49,554 nt of DNA. Origin: Enhygromyxa salina. GTDB taxonomy: Bacteria; Myxococcota_A; Polyangia; Nannocystales; Nannocystaceae. The stretch covers positions 1 to 49,554 of the forward strand of contig NZ_PVNK01000160.1 in the NCBI RefSeq assembly GCF_002994615.1, written 5' to 3'. This document shows, piece after piece, positions 1 through 7,317 of the stretch (positions are counted from its first letter, which is position 1; every line of letters begins with the position of its first letter). Made by a program: the position numbers and the translations under genes. The notes beneath the pieces were generated by a model. That model made no database searches. It was not told the DNA's origin and saw only the letters and a list, made by a program, of their open reading frames with translations.

Positions 1-110
1 GCTTTGTCGCCAAAACTTGCAGTACGCCCGGTACAGCGGCGTTTTGGCTTCGCGCCCTCGGCGAAAATTCCGGCGCGAGGCGACACGATGCATTGCACCC
101 CGGGCTGCTA
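1..110 (-). mobile_element. MITE-like palindromic element, copy 1 (cut by window start)
   Basis: These 110 bases are the reverse complement of 29518-29627 with a single mismatch, at position 66. The left part of the element lies outside the window. The copy ends at 110 with the same terminal sequence (GCATTGCACC...GGGCTGCTA) that bounds the complete copy at 29518-29681. There is no open reading frame of its own, so it would be a non-autonomous element moved or copied by an enzyme encoded elsewhere. The two copies lie in inverted orientation about 29.4 kb apart, around the main biosynthetic operon. Confidence 0.8.
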
Positions 111-127
111 GCAGCCCGTGGTGCAAT
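92..127. repeat. Long hairpin at the edge of the MITE-like element
   Basis: Bases 92-107 and 112-127 form an inverted repeat with 15 of 16 pairs matched (mismatch 100/119) around the four-base loop CTAG. One arm is the terminal repeat of the element copy and the other lies just beyond it. It may be a remnant of a second element inserted head to head. It could form a cruciform or a transcript hairpin. No T-run follows, so it is not a typical intrinsic terminator. Confidence 0.7.
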
Positions 128-604
128 CCCTCGCGAGACATCGTACCACCGGCTACTAAACCTCGTTTCGTGCCCAATCGATTCGCGTGATGCGATCAAC
201 GACCCGCCCAAACCCCTTGAACTTCCTCCCGGGCCATCATCCTCGCGGACCATCGTTCCAAAAGATATCCGCCGTGCAAAACTGAGAGTCATTCAGCGTC
301 GACTATGAGATCCGCGGGTTGAAGGCGTCAACTCCAGTTCATGCAGTAGTTCGGGGCTCAGTCCGGAGAATCGGCGCCACGGGCGCCGCCCCTCCGATCG
401 TCGCTTGGTCGCAGGATTCGACCCTGGGGCGTTTACGCCCCTCTGACTCCATCGACACGATTAAAGTGTACGCTCCGAGACCATCGATCTTCGAGCAGTG
501 ATTCGCAAAAAAACATGTTGTCTGAGGACGCCGCACATCCTCATACTCATTGGCCTAGCGCTTCCCAGCATCAACCACGACAACAAAGAACAGGATGAAA
601 GATC
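111..604. other. Intergenic stretch without a convincing gene
   Basis: Apart from the hairpin arm at 112-127, I see no gene, RNA or clear promoter here. Base composition is visibly less GC-rich than the genes downstream, for example around 480-604. Short open frames exist at 93-308 and 319-501, but they have no recognisable protein pattern and the first starts inside the repeat. The promoter of the gene starting at 605 is presumably in the last 100 bases. Confidence 0.5.
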
Positions 605-1012
605 ATGGCGGAACAACTTGTTGAAAAACTCTCCGATTTGAACAACCGGCTGCGACAGGCCACCCTAGCGAGCGACCCCAAGGCCTTCGGCGAACTGCTC
701 CACGACGACTGGTTCACCGTCGACGCCTCCGGCGGCATCACCGAGAAAATGGCTGAACTCAAGGCCCTCGCCACCGCGCGGATCGAAGTCGAGTACGAGT
801 TCGACAATCTCAAGATCCAGGGCTACGGCCATGGCATCGCCGTCGTGACGGGGACCACCGTGACCAAGGGCGCGGCGATGAAGAAGAACGTCGAGGGCGA
901 GTATCGCTTCATGCAATTTTGGGCGCACTCGTCCGCCGTCGACGCGCAGGGCGACAACTGGCTGATGCTCGCATGCATCAACTTCATGCCCCAGAACCTA
1001 CCCAACGCATAG
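605..1012 (+). CDS. NTF2-like / DUF4440 (SnoaL-type) small protein
   Basis: This 135-residue protein has the length and pattern of the NTF2-like fold. An N-terminal helix is followed by a hydrophobic stretch LLHDDWFTVDASG at about residues 37-49, the typical DUF4440/SnoaL signature, and then by beta strands ending in a WLMLACINF strand. The family includes polyketide cyclases, isomerases and ligand-binding proteins with no shared catalytic residue, so the reaction cannot be assigned. An AGGA purine run lies about 10 bases before the ATG. It stands 43 bases ahead of the methyltransferase gene and is probably co-transcribed with it. Its stop overlaps a TAGCAGCCCG sequence that matches the tip of the MITE terminal repeat, probably by chance. 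A tailoring or binding role in the cluster is a guess from position. Confidence 0.75.
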   Translation: MAEQLVEKLSDLNNRLRQATLASDPKAFGELLHDDWFTVDASGGITEKMAELKALATARIEVEYEFDNLKIQGYGHGIAVVTGTTVTKGAAMKKNVEGEYRFMQFWAHSSAVDAQGDNWLMLACINFMPQNLPNA

Positions 1013-1055
1013 CAGCCCGTCAGCGCGGGCACGAGCCCCCGGGAGTGACACTACC

Positions 1056-1994
1056 TTGGATTCAATTCGCTGGACAACGAGTGATGAGCTGAGCCGCTAC
1101 TTCGCAAAGTACGGCGACATGCTCGGTTTCATTGCCCACATTCACGGCCTCGAACTCGCTGCGCCGAGCTTCGGGGCCGCGAAGGTCTTGTTTCACTCTT
1201 GGCGGCCCGGGTTCATCGACGCGAGCGAGGCCGAGGTCTCGGCGCTCGAGGCCGGCAGCCCGAGCACCGAGCTGCTCGAGCGGATGCGCGACCTCGGCTG
1301 GCTCGACGAAGCCCCCCCAGACAAGGTGGCTGACGGCCTGGTCCAAAGGACGATCGATCGCTTCCCGGCCATCCAAAACCCCGTCGAGCTCCGAGCGTTC
1401 GTCGGGCTCGTCGCGCGCATGCGCCCGCGGGTCGTCGTCGAGATTGGGACCGCGGCCGGCGGGTTGCTGTACTGCGTCAGTCAATTGACAGCGAAAGACG
1501 GGCTGATCATCGCGATCGACGCCCCCGACTCGCCCTTCGACGCGTGCAAGCCCAACGACGATGACGCCCTGTTCGCGCGCTTCGGGCCGGCCACGCAGAC
1601 GCTCCACATGATTCGGGATCGCTCGGGTCACCACGGCACGCTCGTCGACGTCGAGCGCCTGCTCGACGGCCGCCTCGTCGACTTGTTGATCATCGATGGC
1701 GACCACTCCTACGCCGGCGCGCGGTCCGACTACGAGCTCTACCGTCGCTTCGTCGGGCCCGAGGGCGTCATCGCGTTCCATGACATCTGCATGCGACCGC
1801 AGACCTGGGGCCGGGGCCACGACGTGGGCTTGCTGTGGGATGAAGTCGCCGCGGGCGTCGAGAGCCGCGAGAGCCGCGAGATCATCGATCCCGAGGGCAG
1901 CCGGACCAAGCCCGACTTCTCGACTCCGGTCAACTTCGACATGCCCGCGCTCGGCTTCGGGCTGCTCGGCCCGGCCGCGTCAATCTGCGCCTGA
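1056..1994 (+). CDS. CmcI-type SAM-dependent methyltransferase
   Basis: The 312-residue product has a class I methyltransferase core. EIGTAAGG (residues 129-136) is the SAM-binding loop. IIDGDHSYAGARSDYE and VIAFHDI are the hallmarks of the CmcI / rhamnosyl O-methyltransferase (Methyltransf_24) group, whose DGDHSY aspartates bind metal. This supports metal-dependent O-methylation, plausibly of a hydroxyl on the cluster product. About 115 residues before the core have no assigned function. The start is taken as TTG at 1056, preceded by GGGAG with suitable spacing. An ATG at 1119 (residue 22) is an alternative. The 3' end overlaps the convergent JmjC gene by 15 bases. O-methylation of a ring hydroxyl made by the HpaB-like enzyme is a plausible pairing but unproven. 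Confidence 0.8.
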   Translation: MDSIRWTTSDELSRYFAKYGDMLGFIAHIHGLELAAPSFGAAKVLFHSWRPGFIDASEAEVSALEAGSPSTELLERMRDLGWLDEAPPDKVADGLVQRTIDRFPAIQNPVELRAFVGLVARMRPRVVVEIGTAAGGLLYCVSQLTAKDGLIIAIDAPDSPFDACKPNDDDALFARFGPATQTLHMIRDRSGHHGTLVDVERLLDGRLVDLLIIDGDHSYAGARSDYELYRRFVGPEGVIAFHDICMRPQTWGRGHDVGLLWDEVAAGVESRESREIIDPEGSRTKPDFSTPVNFDMPALGFGLLGPAASICA

Positions 1995-3317
1995 GTCCCC
2001 GCTGGAGCTTGCTCGCGCCCCGAGCCGCGCGAGCGCGGCGACCCAGTCGCGGCGCAGATCGAGCACGTCGACCTCGTCGGGGATCCGCGGGACCAAGCTC
2101 GCGACCAAGCTCCCGGCCAACTCGGCAGGCTCGACCGCGGCGAGCCGCTCGACCTCCGCGCGGGTCAGCTCGGCCAAGCGCGCGGGCTCGCCGACCTCCG
2201 CGAGCTCGCGCCAGGCCGGCTCCTCGAGCAGACGGCGGCGGAGGCCCTCGGCCAGGACATCGGCCCAACACGGCTGACTGAAGGTGAAGTTGAGTGACAT
2301 CGACGGCTCGCTCGCGCGGGTCTCGTGCCAATACCCCCGAGGCAGGAACATCCGCGAGCCCGCGGTCAGCGTGACGGTCTCAGCCGTGTCCGGGAGCCGA
2401 TCAGGCAGCGGCGCGTCGAGCTCGGGCTCGAGCTCCGGGTCGACGGGCCCGCCGATCAGGTGGCTCGTGGTTGGGTGCCGGACGTGGGTGTTGGGGGCGA
2501 GCCGCCAGATCTTGCGACCGTGCAGCTGGACCACGAAGTTGGCGTTCTCGTCGAAGTGAGGGTTGAGCGCGCCCCCGGTCGGGTTCGCGTAGACCATGCA
2601 CCGCGCCCAGGTGTTGGGCGCGAGCCCGAGCTCGCTCCTCAACGCCTCGAGCTGGGTCTTCAGCGCGGGGATGAGCAGATCCACGCAGCTAAACACGAGC
2701 GTGAAGCCGCGCTCGTAGAGCTTCGCGCCGGTCTCGACATCGACCTGCGGAGACAGGGCGTGATCGTCGTGGGGCCCGAACACTCGGACCACGCCGGGCC
2801 AGACCTCGAGCAGCGCGTGGACGTCTCGCAGCTGCGGGATCGCGGCGAACTCGGGGCTGGCATCGGGCGCCCCCCCAATCCACAGACGATCCGGCCAGCG
2901 ATCGCGGAGGAACTCGTCGACCGGGAGCGGAGCGACGAGCGGTGCGAGCCCGAAGGCGCGCTCCGGGCCGAGGAGCTCGTCGAGCACACCGGGGAGCGCG
3001 GCCGCAGCCTCCATGTTGCCCTTGACCACGAGGCGCTGCTCGAAGAACAGCTGCTCGAGATCCGCGCGGCCTTCGAGGACCGCGGCGAGCTCGGCGGCGG
3101 CGATCGCCAGGTGGCAGTCGTGCCCGGCCCTGGCCCCAGGCCGACAGCTCGGCGTCGCCGCGGCGAGATCGAGGGTCCAGCTGCCTTCGCCGCCGAGCAG
3201 CTCGAACGCGTAGACCCAGCGCGCGCGTGACCGACGACCGGCGTCGAGGGCGGCGGGCAGCGCCGCGTCGAACACCGCGGTCACGGGGGCCGGTTGATCG
3301 GGCGCGTGATCGGGCAT
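1980..3317 (-). CDS. SCP2 domain fused to JmjC/cupin Fe(II)-2-oxoglutarate oxygenase
   Basis: This 445-residue protein has two parts. Residues about 15-115 resemble an SCP2 lipid-binding domain, a hydrophobic pocket fold. The remainder is a JmjC/cupin_4 domain like bacterial ribosomal oxygenases. The iron triad is visible as H254-x-D256 (PHFDENANF) and H331 (RGYWHET). It should hydroxylate a substrate using O2 and 2-oxoglutarate. I chose the ATG at 3317 because it lies six bases after the stop of the flavin hydroxylase gene and has GAGGG just upstream. The open frame extends further upstream, into that gene, but without a domain pattern. A lipid-binding module next to an oxygenase fits an acylated or carrier-bound substrate. 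A second SCP2-JmjC fusion lies at 34516-35643. Ribosomal protein hydroxylation is the alternative role. Confidence 0.75.
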   Translation of the reverse strand: MPDHAPDQPAPVTAVFDAALPAALDAGRRSRARWVYAFELLGGEGSWTLDLAAATPSCRPGARAGHDCHLAIAAAELAAVLEGRADLEQLFFEQRLVVKGNMEAAAALPGVLDELLGPERAFGLAPLVAPLPVDEFLRDRWPDRLWIGGAPDASPEFAAIPQLRDVHALLEVWPGVVRVFGPHDDHALSPQVDVETGAKLYERGFTLVFSCVDLLIPALKTQLEALRSELGLAPNTWARCMVYANPTGGALNPHFDENANFVVQLHGRKIWRLAPNTHVRHPTTSHLIGGPVDPELEPELDAPLPDRLPDTAETVTLTAGSRMFLPRGYWHETRASEPSMSLNFTFSQPCWADVLAEGLRRRLLEEPAWRELAEVGEPARLAELTRAEVERLAAVEPAELAGSLVASLVPRIPDEVDVLDLRRDWVAALARLGARASSSGDSGAD

Positions 3318-3322
3318 CGCGT

Positions 3323-4777
3323 TCAGCCCTCGGCTCCGGTGCTGAAGCCGCCGGCGGCGGGCAGCTTCAACAAGCGCCGGACCATACCGACGGCGCCGTC
3401 CATGTCGTGGTGCAGGTACGCGGCGCTCTTGCGCAAGGTCGCGTCGCCAAAGTGAAAGCGCTCGTAGAGGTTGTGACGCGAGCCCCAGCCGCTGCCGACG
3501 AGATCCCACGCCAGTCGAAACAGGGCCACGTTGTCACGGCCCGACTCAGCCCGGCCGCGAAAGTGATCCTCGACGAGCCCCCCGAGTAGATCGAGGGTCG
3601 CGGCCTGGGGGGTGCTCATGTAGCGCGAGCCGCCGAGATCGAGCAGGTGATGGACCATTTTGCCGTGAAACTCGGAGTACATGGTCACGCCCGCCTCGAC
3701 GCTGGCCGGGTGCGGAACACAGTGACCGGTCTCCGGGTCTTCGATCGCGCCCTCGATCGCCGCCATCGCGAAGGCCTCCATGGTGTTGAGGAAGCCGATC
3801 ATCTCGCCGATCTTGGCGCGCACGTTGACGAATTGCCCGACCCGCGAGGACTCGGCGATGAGGTGCGCGAGGCCGACGAACAACCGAGTCTTGGCCACGC
3901 AGCGCACGACCACGTGGTGCTGGAGCCCGGCCATGACCAGCGGCATCGCCGGAAAGGGTGTATCGGCGGGCACCAAGAGGTAGACCTGCTCCCACGGGAT
4001 CAGGCACTCGTCGAACAGCGCGACGCAATCCATCTCGTCGCAGCGCGAGCTCAGCGACGCCTCGCGTCCAGAGCCGCCGAGAGTATCGCGGCAGATCCAG
4101 CGCAGGCCCGGCGCCGAGCTTGGCATCACGAAGCCGGCCAGCCACGGCTGCCCCTCGCGGACACACAGCGCACCGCCCGGGAGGTCGAAATTCATGTCCG
4201 AGAACGGCGCCAGGGTAGCCAACGCCCGCGCGCCCGAGATCACGAGGCCGTCGGCGGTCTCACGCACGACCCGACACGAGGGCGCGGGCTCGGAGCCCTC
4301 GCTCGCGGGCGGCAAGACCTTGAACGGCTCCGAGAAGGTGTGCGTGTAGCACAGGTCCCGCGTCCGCGCGTCGATGTAGATCTTGCGCGCGCGCGCGGCC
4401 AGGACCGGGTCGACACCCTCGAACACCCGGCTGATGCCGCCGAGCGCCGCCAGACACGTGCTCATGTAATCCGGGCTCCGGGCCATCAACCCGCAGCTGA
4501 CCTCAGCCCAGGCCGCGTAGGCGGCCGCGCGGCGGCGGAGATCCTCGCGGCTGCGCGGCTCGATGAAGGCCATGCCCACGCGCTCGCCGTCTTCGCTCGT
4601 GTAGCTCATGATCTCGGCCATCGAAGCCAGGTTCTGAAAGTCGTAGAACTGCGCGACGGTGGCGGCCGTGGCCGCGAAGCCGGGCGCCTCGCTCACGTCG
4701 ACGGCCCGTCCGTCGTGGATCACCGTGCGACCGTCACGAAGCGCCGCGAGATACTGGCTGCCTGTTCGAAGGGCCAT
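3323..4777 (-). CDS. HpaB-type flavin-dependent aromatic hydroxylase
   Basis: The 484-residue product matches the oxygenase component of 4-hydroxyphenylacetate 3-monooxygenase in length and pattern. It has an acyl-CoA-dehydrogenase-like fold with YDFQNLASMAEIMSY near residue 45, an N-terminal helical part, the central IDARTRDLCYTHTFSEPFK region and a C-terminal helical bundle. Such enzymes use reduced FAD to ortho-hydroxylate phenols. In NRPS clusters, relatives such as SgcC hydroxylate tyrosine-like residues on carrier proteins. No partner flavin reductase is in the window, so a housekeeping reductase would have to supply FADH2. The start codon overlaps the stop of the MbtH-like gene by one base (TGATG), showing translational coupling. 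Substrate identity is unknown; a tyrosine-derived residue is the natural guess. Confidence 0.85.
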   Translation of the reverse strand: MALRTGSQYLAALRDGRTVIHDGRAVDVSEAPGFAATAATVAQFYDFQNLASMAEIMSYTSEDGERVGMAFIEPRSREDLRRRAAAYAAWAEVSCGLMARSPDYMSTCLAALGGISRVFEGVDPVLAARARKIYIDARTRDLCYTHTFSEPFKVLPPASEGSEPAPSCRVVRETADGLVISGARALATLAPFSDMNFDLPGGALCVREGQPWLAGFVMPSSAPGLRWICRDTLGGSGREASLSSRCDEMDCVALFDECLIPWEQVYLLVPADTPFPAMPLVMAGLQHHVVVRCVAKTRLFVGLAHLIAESSRVGQFVNVRAKIGEMIGFLNTMEAFAMAAIEGAIEDPETGHCVPHPASVEAGVTMYSEFHGKMVHHLLDLGGSRYMSTPQAATLDLLGGLVEDHFRGRAESGRDNVALFRLAWDLVGSGWGSRHNLYERFHFGDATLRKSAAYLHHDMDGAVGMVRRLLKLPAAGGFSTGAEG

Positions 4778-4980
4778 CAGCGCTCGGCCATGTGACGACG
4801 GAGGCTCAGGGGACGCATGTCGGTCCAGGTCTCCTCGATGTAGTCGAGGCACGCCGCCCGATCTCGAGGCTCACCCACGGCCTCCCAACCGAGGGGGATC
4901 GGTCGGCCGACGGGCCAGATCGAGTATTGCTCCTCATGGTTGATAACGACTATGTAAAGATCGTCTGAATCAGTGGCCAT
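4777..4980 (-). CDS. MbtH-like protein (NRPS adenylation chaperone)
   Basis: This 67-residue protein carries the full MbtH signature: [10 protein letters not shown], then PLGW, then a C-terminal [15 protein letters not shown]. MbtH-like proteins bind adenylation domains and are often needed for their folding or activity. The start at 4980 gives the usual length; an in-frame ATG at 5019 would add 13 unlikely residues and run through the palindrome upstream. It is the first gene of the leftward operon with the hydroxylase and SCP2-JmjC genes, and diverges from the NRPS operon starting at 5032. It presumably serves one or more of the five NRPS adenylation domains in the window. Confidence 0.95.
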   Translation of the reverse strand: MATDSDDLYIVVINHEEQYSIWPVGRPIPLGWEAVGEPRDRAACLDYIEETWTDMRPLSLRRHMAER

Positions 4981-4993
4981 GGTCGGAAGCCTA

Positions 4994-5009
4994 TCGCAGG
5001 TCCCTGCGA
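4994..5009. promoter_or_regulatory. Palindrome in the divergent promoter region (candidate operator)
   Basis: TCGCAGG-TC-CCTGCGA is a perfect 16-base inverted repeat with 7-base half-sites. It sits in the 51-base gap between the MbtH-like start (4980, leftward) and the dikinase-like start (5032, rightward). A weaker inverted repeat, AGATG-ATA-CATCT, follows at 5009-5021. The position is ideal for one regulator to control both operons. No regulator gene is visible in the window, and I could not place convincing -35/-10 boxes, so the assignment rests on symmetry and location. Confidence 0.4.
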
Positions 5010-5031
5010 GATGATACATCTATGACAACAC

Positions 5032-7275
5032 GTGGATCTCGAGTTCGATGTCGTGATGTGCGATTTGATCGTATCGCTCGATGACCCGCGCTGCCGGGCC
5101 CCCGCACGAGTCGGACGCAAGGCCGCGACCTTGGCGAGGCTGCGCGGTGCAGGCCTCGAGGTCCCCGAGGGTTTCGTGTGCACCGTCGACGCCCGCCCCA
5201 CCGGCGCCAAGTCCGCCGGCGGGGATGGGCTGCCAGCCGAGCTCCTGACCGCGATCGCCAAGCTCGACGAGGGCCCCTGGGCGGTTCGGTCTTCGGCCGT
5301 CGAGGAGGACGGGGACGCGTCCTTCGCCGGGCTCTACGCGAGCGAGCTCGAGGTCCACGGACCGACCGCCGTGGCCGCAGCGATCGAGCGATGCTGGCGT
5401 GGCGCGGGGGCGGCGATTGAGGCCTACCGCGAGGGCCTCGGTCGGCCCCCAGACTCGAGGCTGGCGATCTTGGTTCAACGGCAGATCGACGCGCGCGCGG
5501 CCGGGGTCGCGGCGAGCGTCGATCCGGGCAGCGGCGCCGCGGGGGTTCGGGTCAGCGCTGTCCTCGGCCTGGGCGCCGAGCTCCTGGCCGGAACGATCAA
5601 TGGCGAGGACTGGCGGGTCGAGGGCGAGCGCGCCGAGTGCCGCGGCGAGCCCGAGGTCCTGACCCCGGCTCGGGCCCGCGCGGTCGCGGCTCTGCTCGTC
5701 CGGGTCGAGGCCGCGCTCGGGCTCACTGGCAGCGTGCAGATCGAGTGGGCGTTGGACGACGACACGCTCTACCTGCTCCAGGCCCGGCCACTCACGAGCG
5801 CACCCAAGCCCCCCGCGTGGGCGGCCCCGCGGCCGGGGGCCTGGGCTCGTCACCTGCGCCTCGGTGAGTGGCTCGGGGCCCCGCTGACGCCGCTGGCCGC
5901 GACCTGGCTGATCCCCGGGCTCGAGCGGGGCGCCGCCGACTTTCGCCTCCGCTGGGTCGGGCTGCCGTCGCCCGAGCCCACGAGCGTGCTCGTCAACGGC
6001 TGGTACTACACGACGGTCGACACGGTCCCCAGCGATCTGCGGGGCACCCTAATGATGATCGGTCGATTGCTCGTGCACCTCGTTCGCGACCCGCGAAGGG
6101 CCTCGATCATCTTCGCCGGACGGCCGAGCGACCCGGGGAGCCGGGCGTGTCGCCAAGCCTGGGTCAAGGAGTTCGTTCCGCGTCGAGATCGCCTGCTCCG
6201 CGACGCCGAGGGCGACGACGAGCACGGACACCGAGCGCTCGCGCGGCTCGAGGCCCTCGTCGAGGTCTCGGCCTTCGGCTTCGGGTTGCTATCCGGGATC
6301 TGCAACGCAGCGTGGAAGGCCGAGCTCTTGCTGGTCGAGTTCGTGCGGGCGCAGGTCGAGGGTCTCAACCCGCGCACGCTCCTGCTCGGGATCGAGGTCC
6401 CGACATTCGAAGATCACGCTGTGTTCTCGCTCGATTGGGGTGAGCCGAGCGTCGCCGAGCGCGGCCTGACGCCGCCAGTCACGGCCGTCGCCGAGCGCGT
6501 CGCCGCAGCCACGAAGCTCCGCGACGACGCGCGCGAGCGGGTCTCGGCCAGCCTGAGCCCGCGCGCGCGAGCCCGCTTCGACGCGCTATTGTTGCGCGCC
6601 GAACAGCTGGCTCGCGCGCGCTCGCGTGCGGTGCAAGAAGTGACGCGAGCGTGGCCGTGCATGCGTCGAATACTTTTGACCTTTGGGACAAAACTCGTCG
6701 GCGAAGGTTGGATCGAGCGTAATGACGACGTTTTCTTTCTCGAACACCGCGAGCTCGAGGCCCTCGTCAAATCAGGCGATGTCGATCCAACGATCAAAGT
6801 CCAGATCGCGGCCCGCCGACGCGCGCGCTCGCACCAGGCTCGACTGTCGCCGCCGCTGTACCTTGGTGATGGTGAGTTGCCTGTGCCCTTCAAGCGGGCC
6901 CTGGAGATCGCCGAAATACTGCGTCAACCGGCCACAGGCGGCGAGCAAGGCGATATCTGGCACTGTCTGCCAGCGAGCCCAGGGCGAGCGGCGGGCCGCG
7001 CGCACATCCTTAATGACCCGTCCGATCTCGCTAATCTAGGGGCCGGTGAAGTCCTGATCACGTCAGTATTGACCCCAGCGTGGGTGCCCTTGTCGGCCCA
7101 CGCTGCGGCCGTCGTCGTCGCAACTGGCAACCATCTATCACATGCATCGGTCCTCGCCCGGGAATTGGCCCTACCTTGCGTGGTCGGTGCTCGTGATTGC
7201 GTCGCGGAGCTATGTACTGGTGATCATGTCGAAGTTGACGGAGGCAGCGGGACGGTCGTTCGCATCGTCGAGTAA
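5032..7275 (+). CDS. PPDK/PEP-synthase-type phosphotransferase, rifampicin-phosphotransferase-like
   Basis: The 747-residue protein has the layout of dikinase-type phosphotransferases that lack the PEP-binding barrel. An N-terminal ATP-grasp domain (residues about 25-260) shows VGRKAATLARL, WAVRSSAVEEDG, ILVQRQI and YLLQARPLT. A helical middle follows, then a C-terminal swivelling domain with NHLSHASVLARELALPCVVG, in which H704 is the expected phospho-histidine. This arrangement matches rifampicin phosphotransferase, which moves the beta-phosphate of ATP to a substrate hydroxyl. Self-resistance or phosphorylation of the product are both plausible. GTG at 5032 gives the longest frame; ATG at 5056 is an equally good start. 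From about 6600 onward codons become noticeably less GC-rich than in the first two thirds. It begins the operon leading into the NRPS genes. Confidence 0.8.
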   Translation: MDLEFDVVMCDLIVSLDDPRCRAPARVGRKAATLARLRGAGLEVPEGFVCTVDARPTGAKSAGGDGLPAELLTAIAKLDEGPWAVRSSAVEEDGDASFAGLYASELEVHGPTAVAAAIERCWRGAGAAIEAYREGLGRPPDSRLAILVQRQIDARAAGVAASVDPGSGAAGVRVSAVLGLGAELLAGTINGEDWRVEGERAECRGEPEVLTPARARAVAALLVRVEAALGLTGSVQIEWALDDDTLYLLQARPLTSAPKPPAWAAPRPGAWARHLRLGEWLGAPLTPLAATWLIPGLERGAADFRLRWVGLPSPEPTSVLVNGWYYTTVDTVPSDLRGTLMMIGRLLVHLVRDPRRASIIFAGRPSDPGSRACRQAWVKEFVPRRDRLLRDAEGDDEHGHRALARLEALVEVSAFGFGLLSGICNAAWKAELLLVEFVRAQVEGLNPRTLLLGIEVPTFEDHAVFSLDWGEPSVAERGLTPPVTAVAERVAAATKLRDDARERVSASLSPRARARFDALLLRAEQLARARSRAVQEVTRAWPCMRRILLTFGTKLVGEGWIERNDDVFFLEHRELEALVKSGDVDPTIKVQIAARRRARSHQARLSPPLYLGDGELPVPFKRALEIAEILRQPATGGEQGDIWHCLPASPGRAAGRAHILNDPSDLANLGAGEVLITSVLTPAWVPLSAHAAAVVVATGNHLSHASVLARELALPCVVGARDCVAELCTGDHVEVDGGSGTVVRIVE

Positions 7276-7317
7276 TCCCTCAAAGGCCGGCGGTCCGTGT
7301 TAGAGTCCGGGGCGGCG

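Noticed and set aside
93..536. Short open frames in the left intergenic region
   Set aside because: One begins inside the repeat, none has a ribosome site with a family pattern, and they overlap on both strands.
1010..1030. TAGCAGCCCG at the stop of the NTF2-like gene as another MITE end
   Set aside because: Only ten bases match and no partner repeat or internal element sequence follows; chance is likely.
2325..3230. Plus-strand open frame of 301 codons opposite the SCP2-JmjC gene
   Set aside because: The minus strand has the iron-binding motifs and operon spacing; this frame has no recognisable domain.
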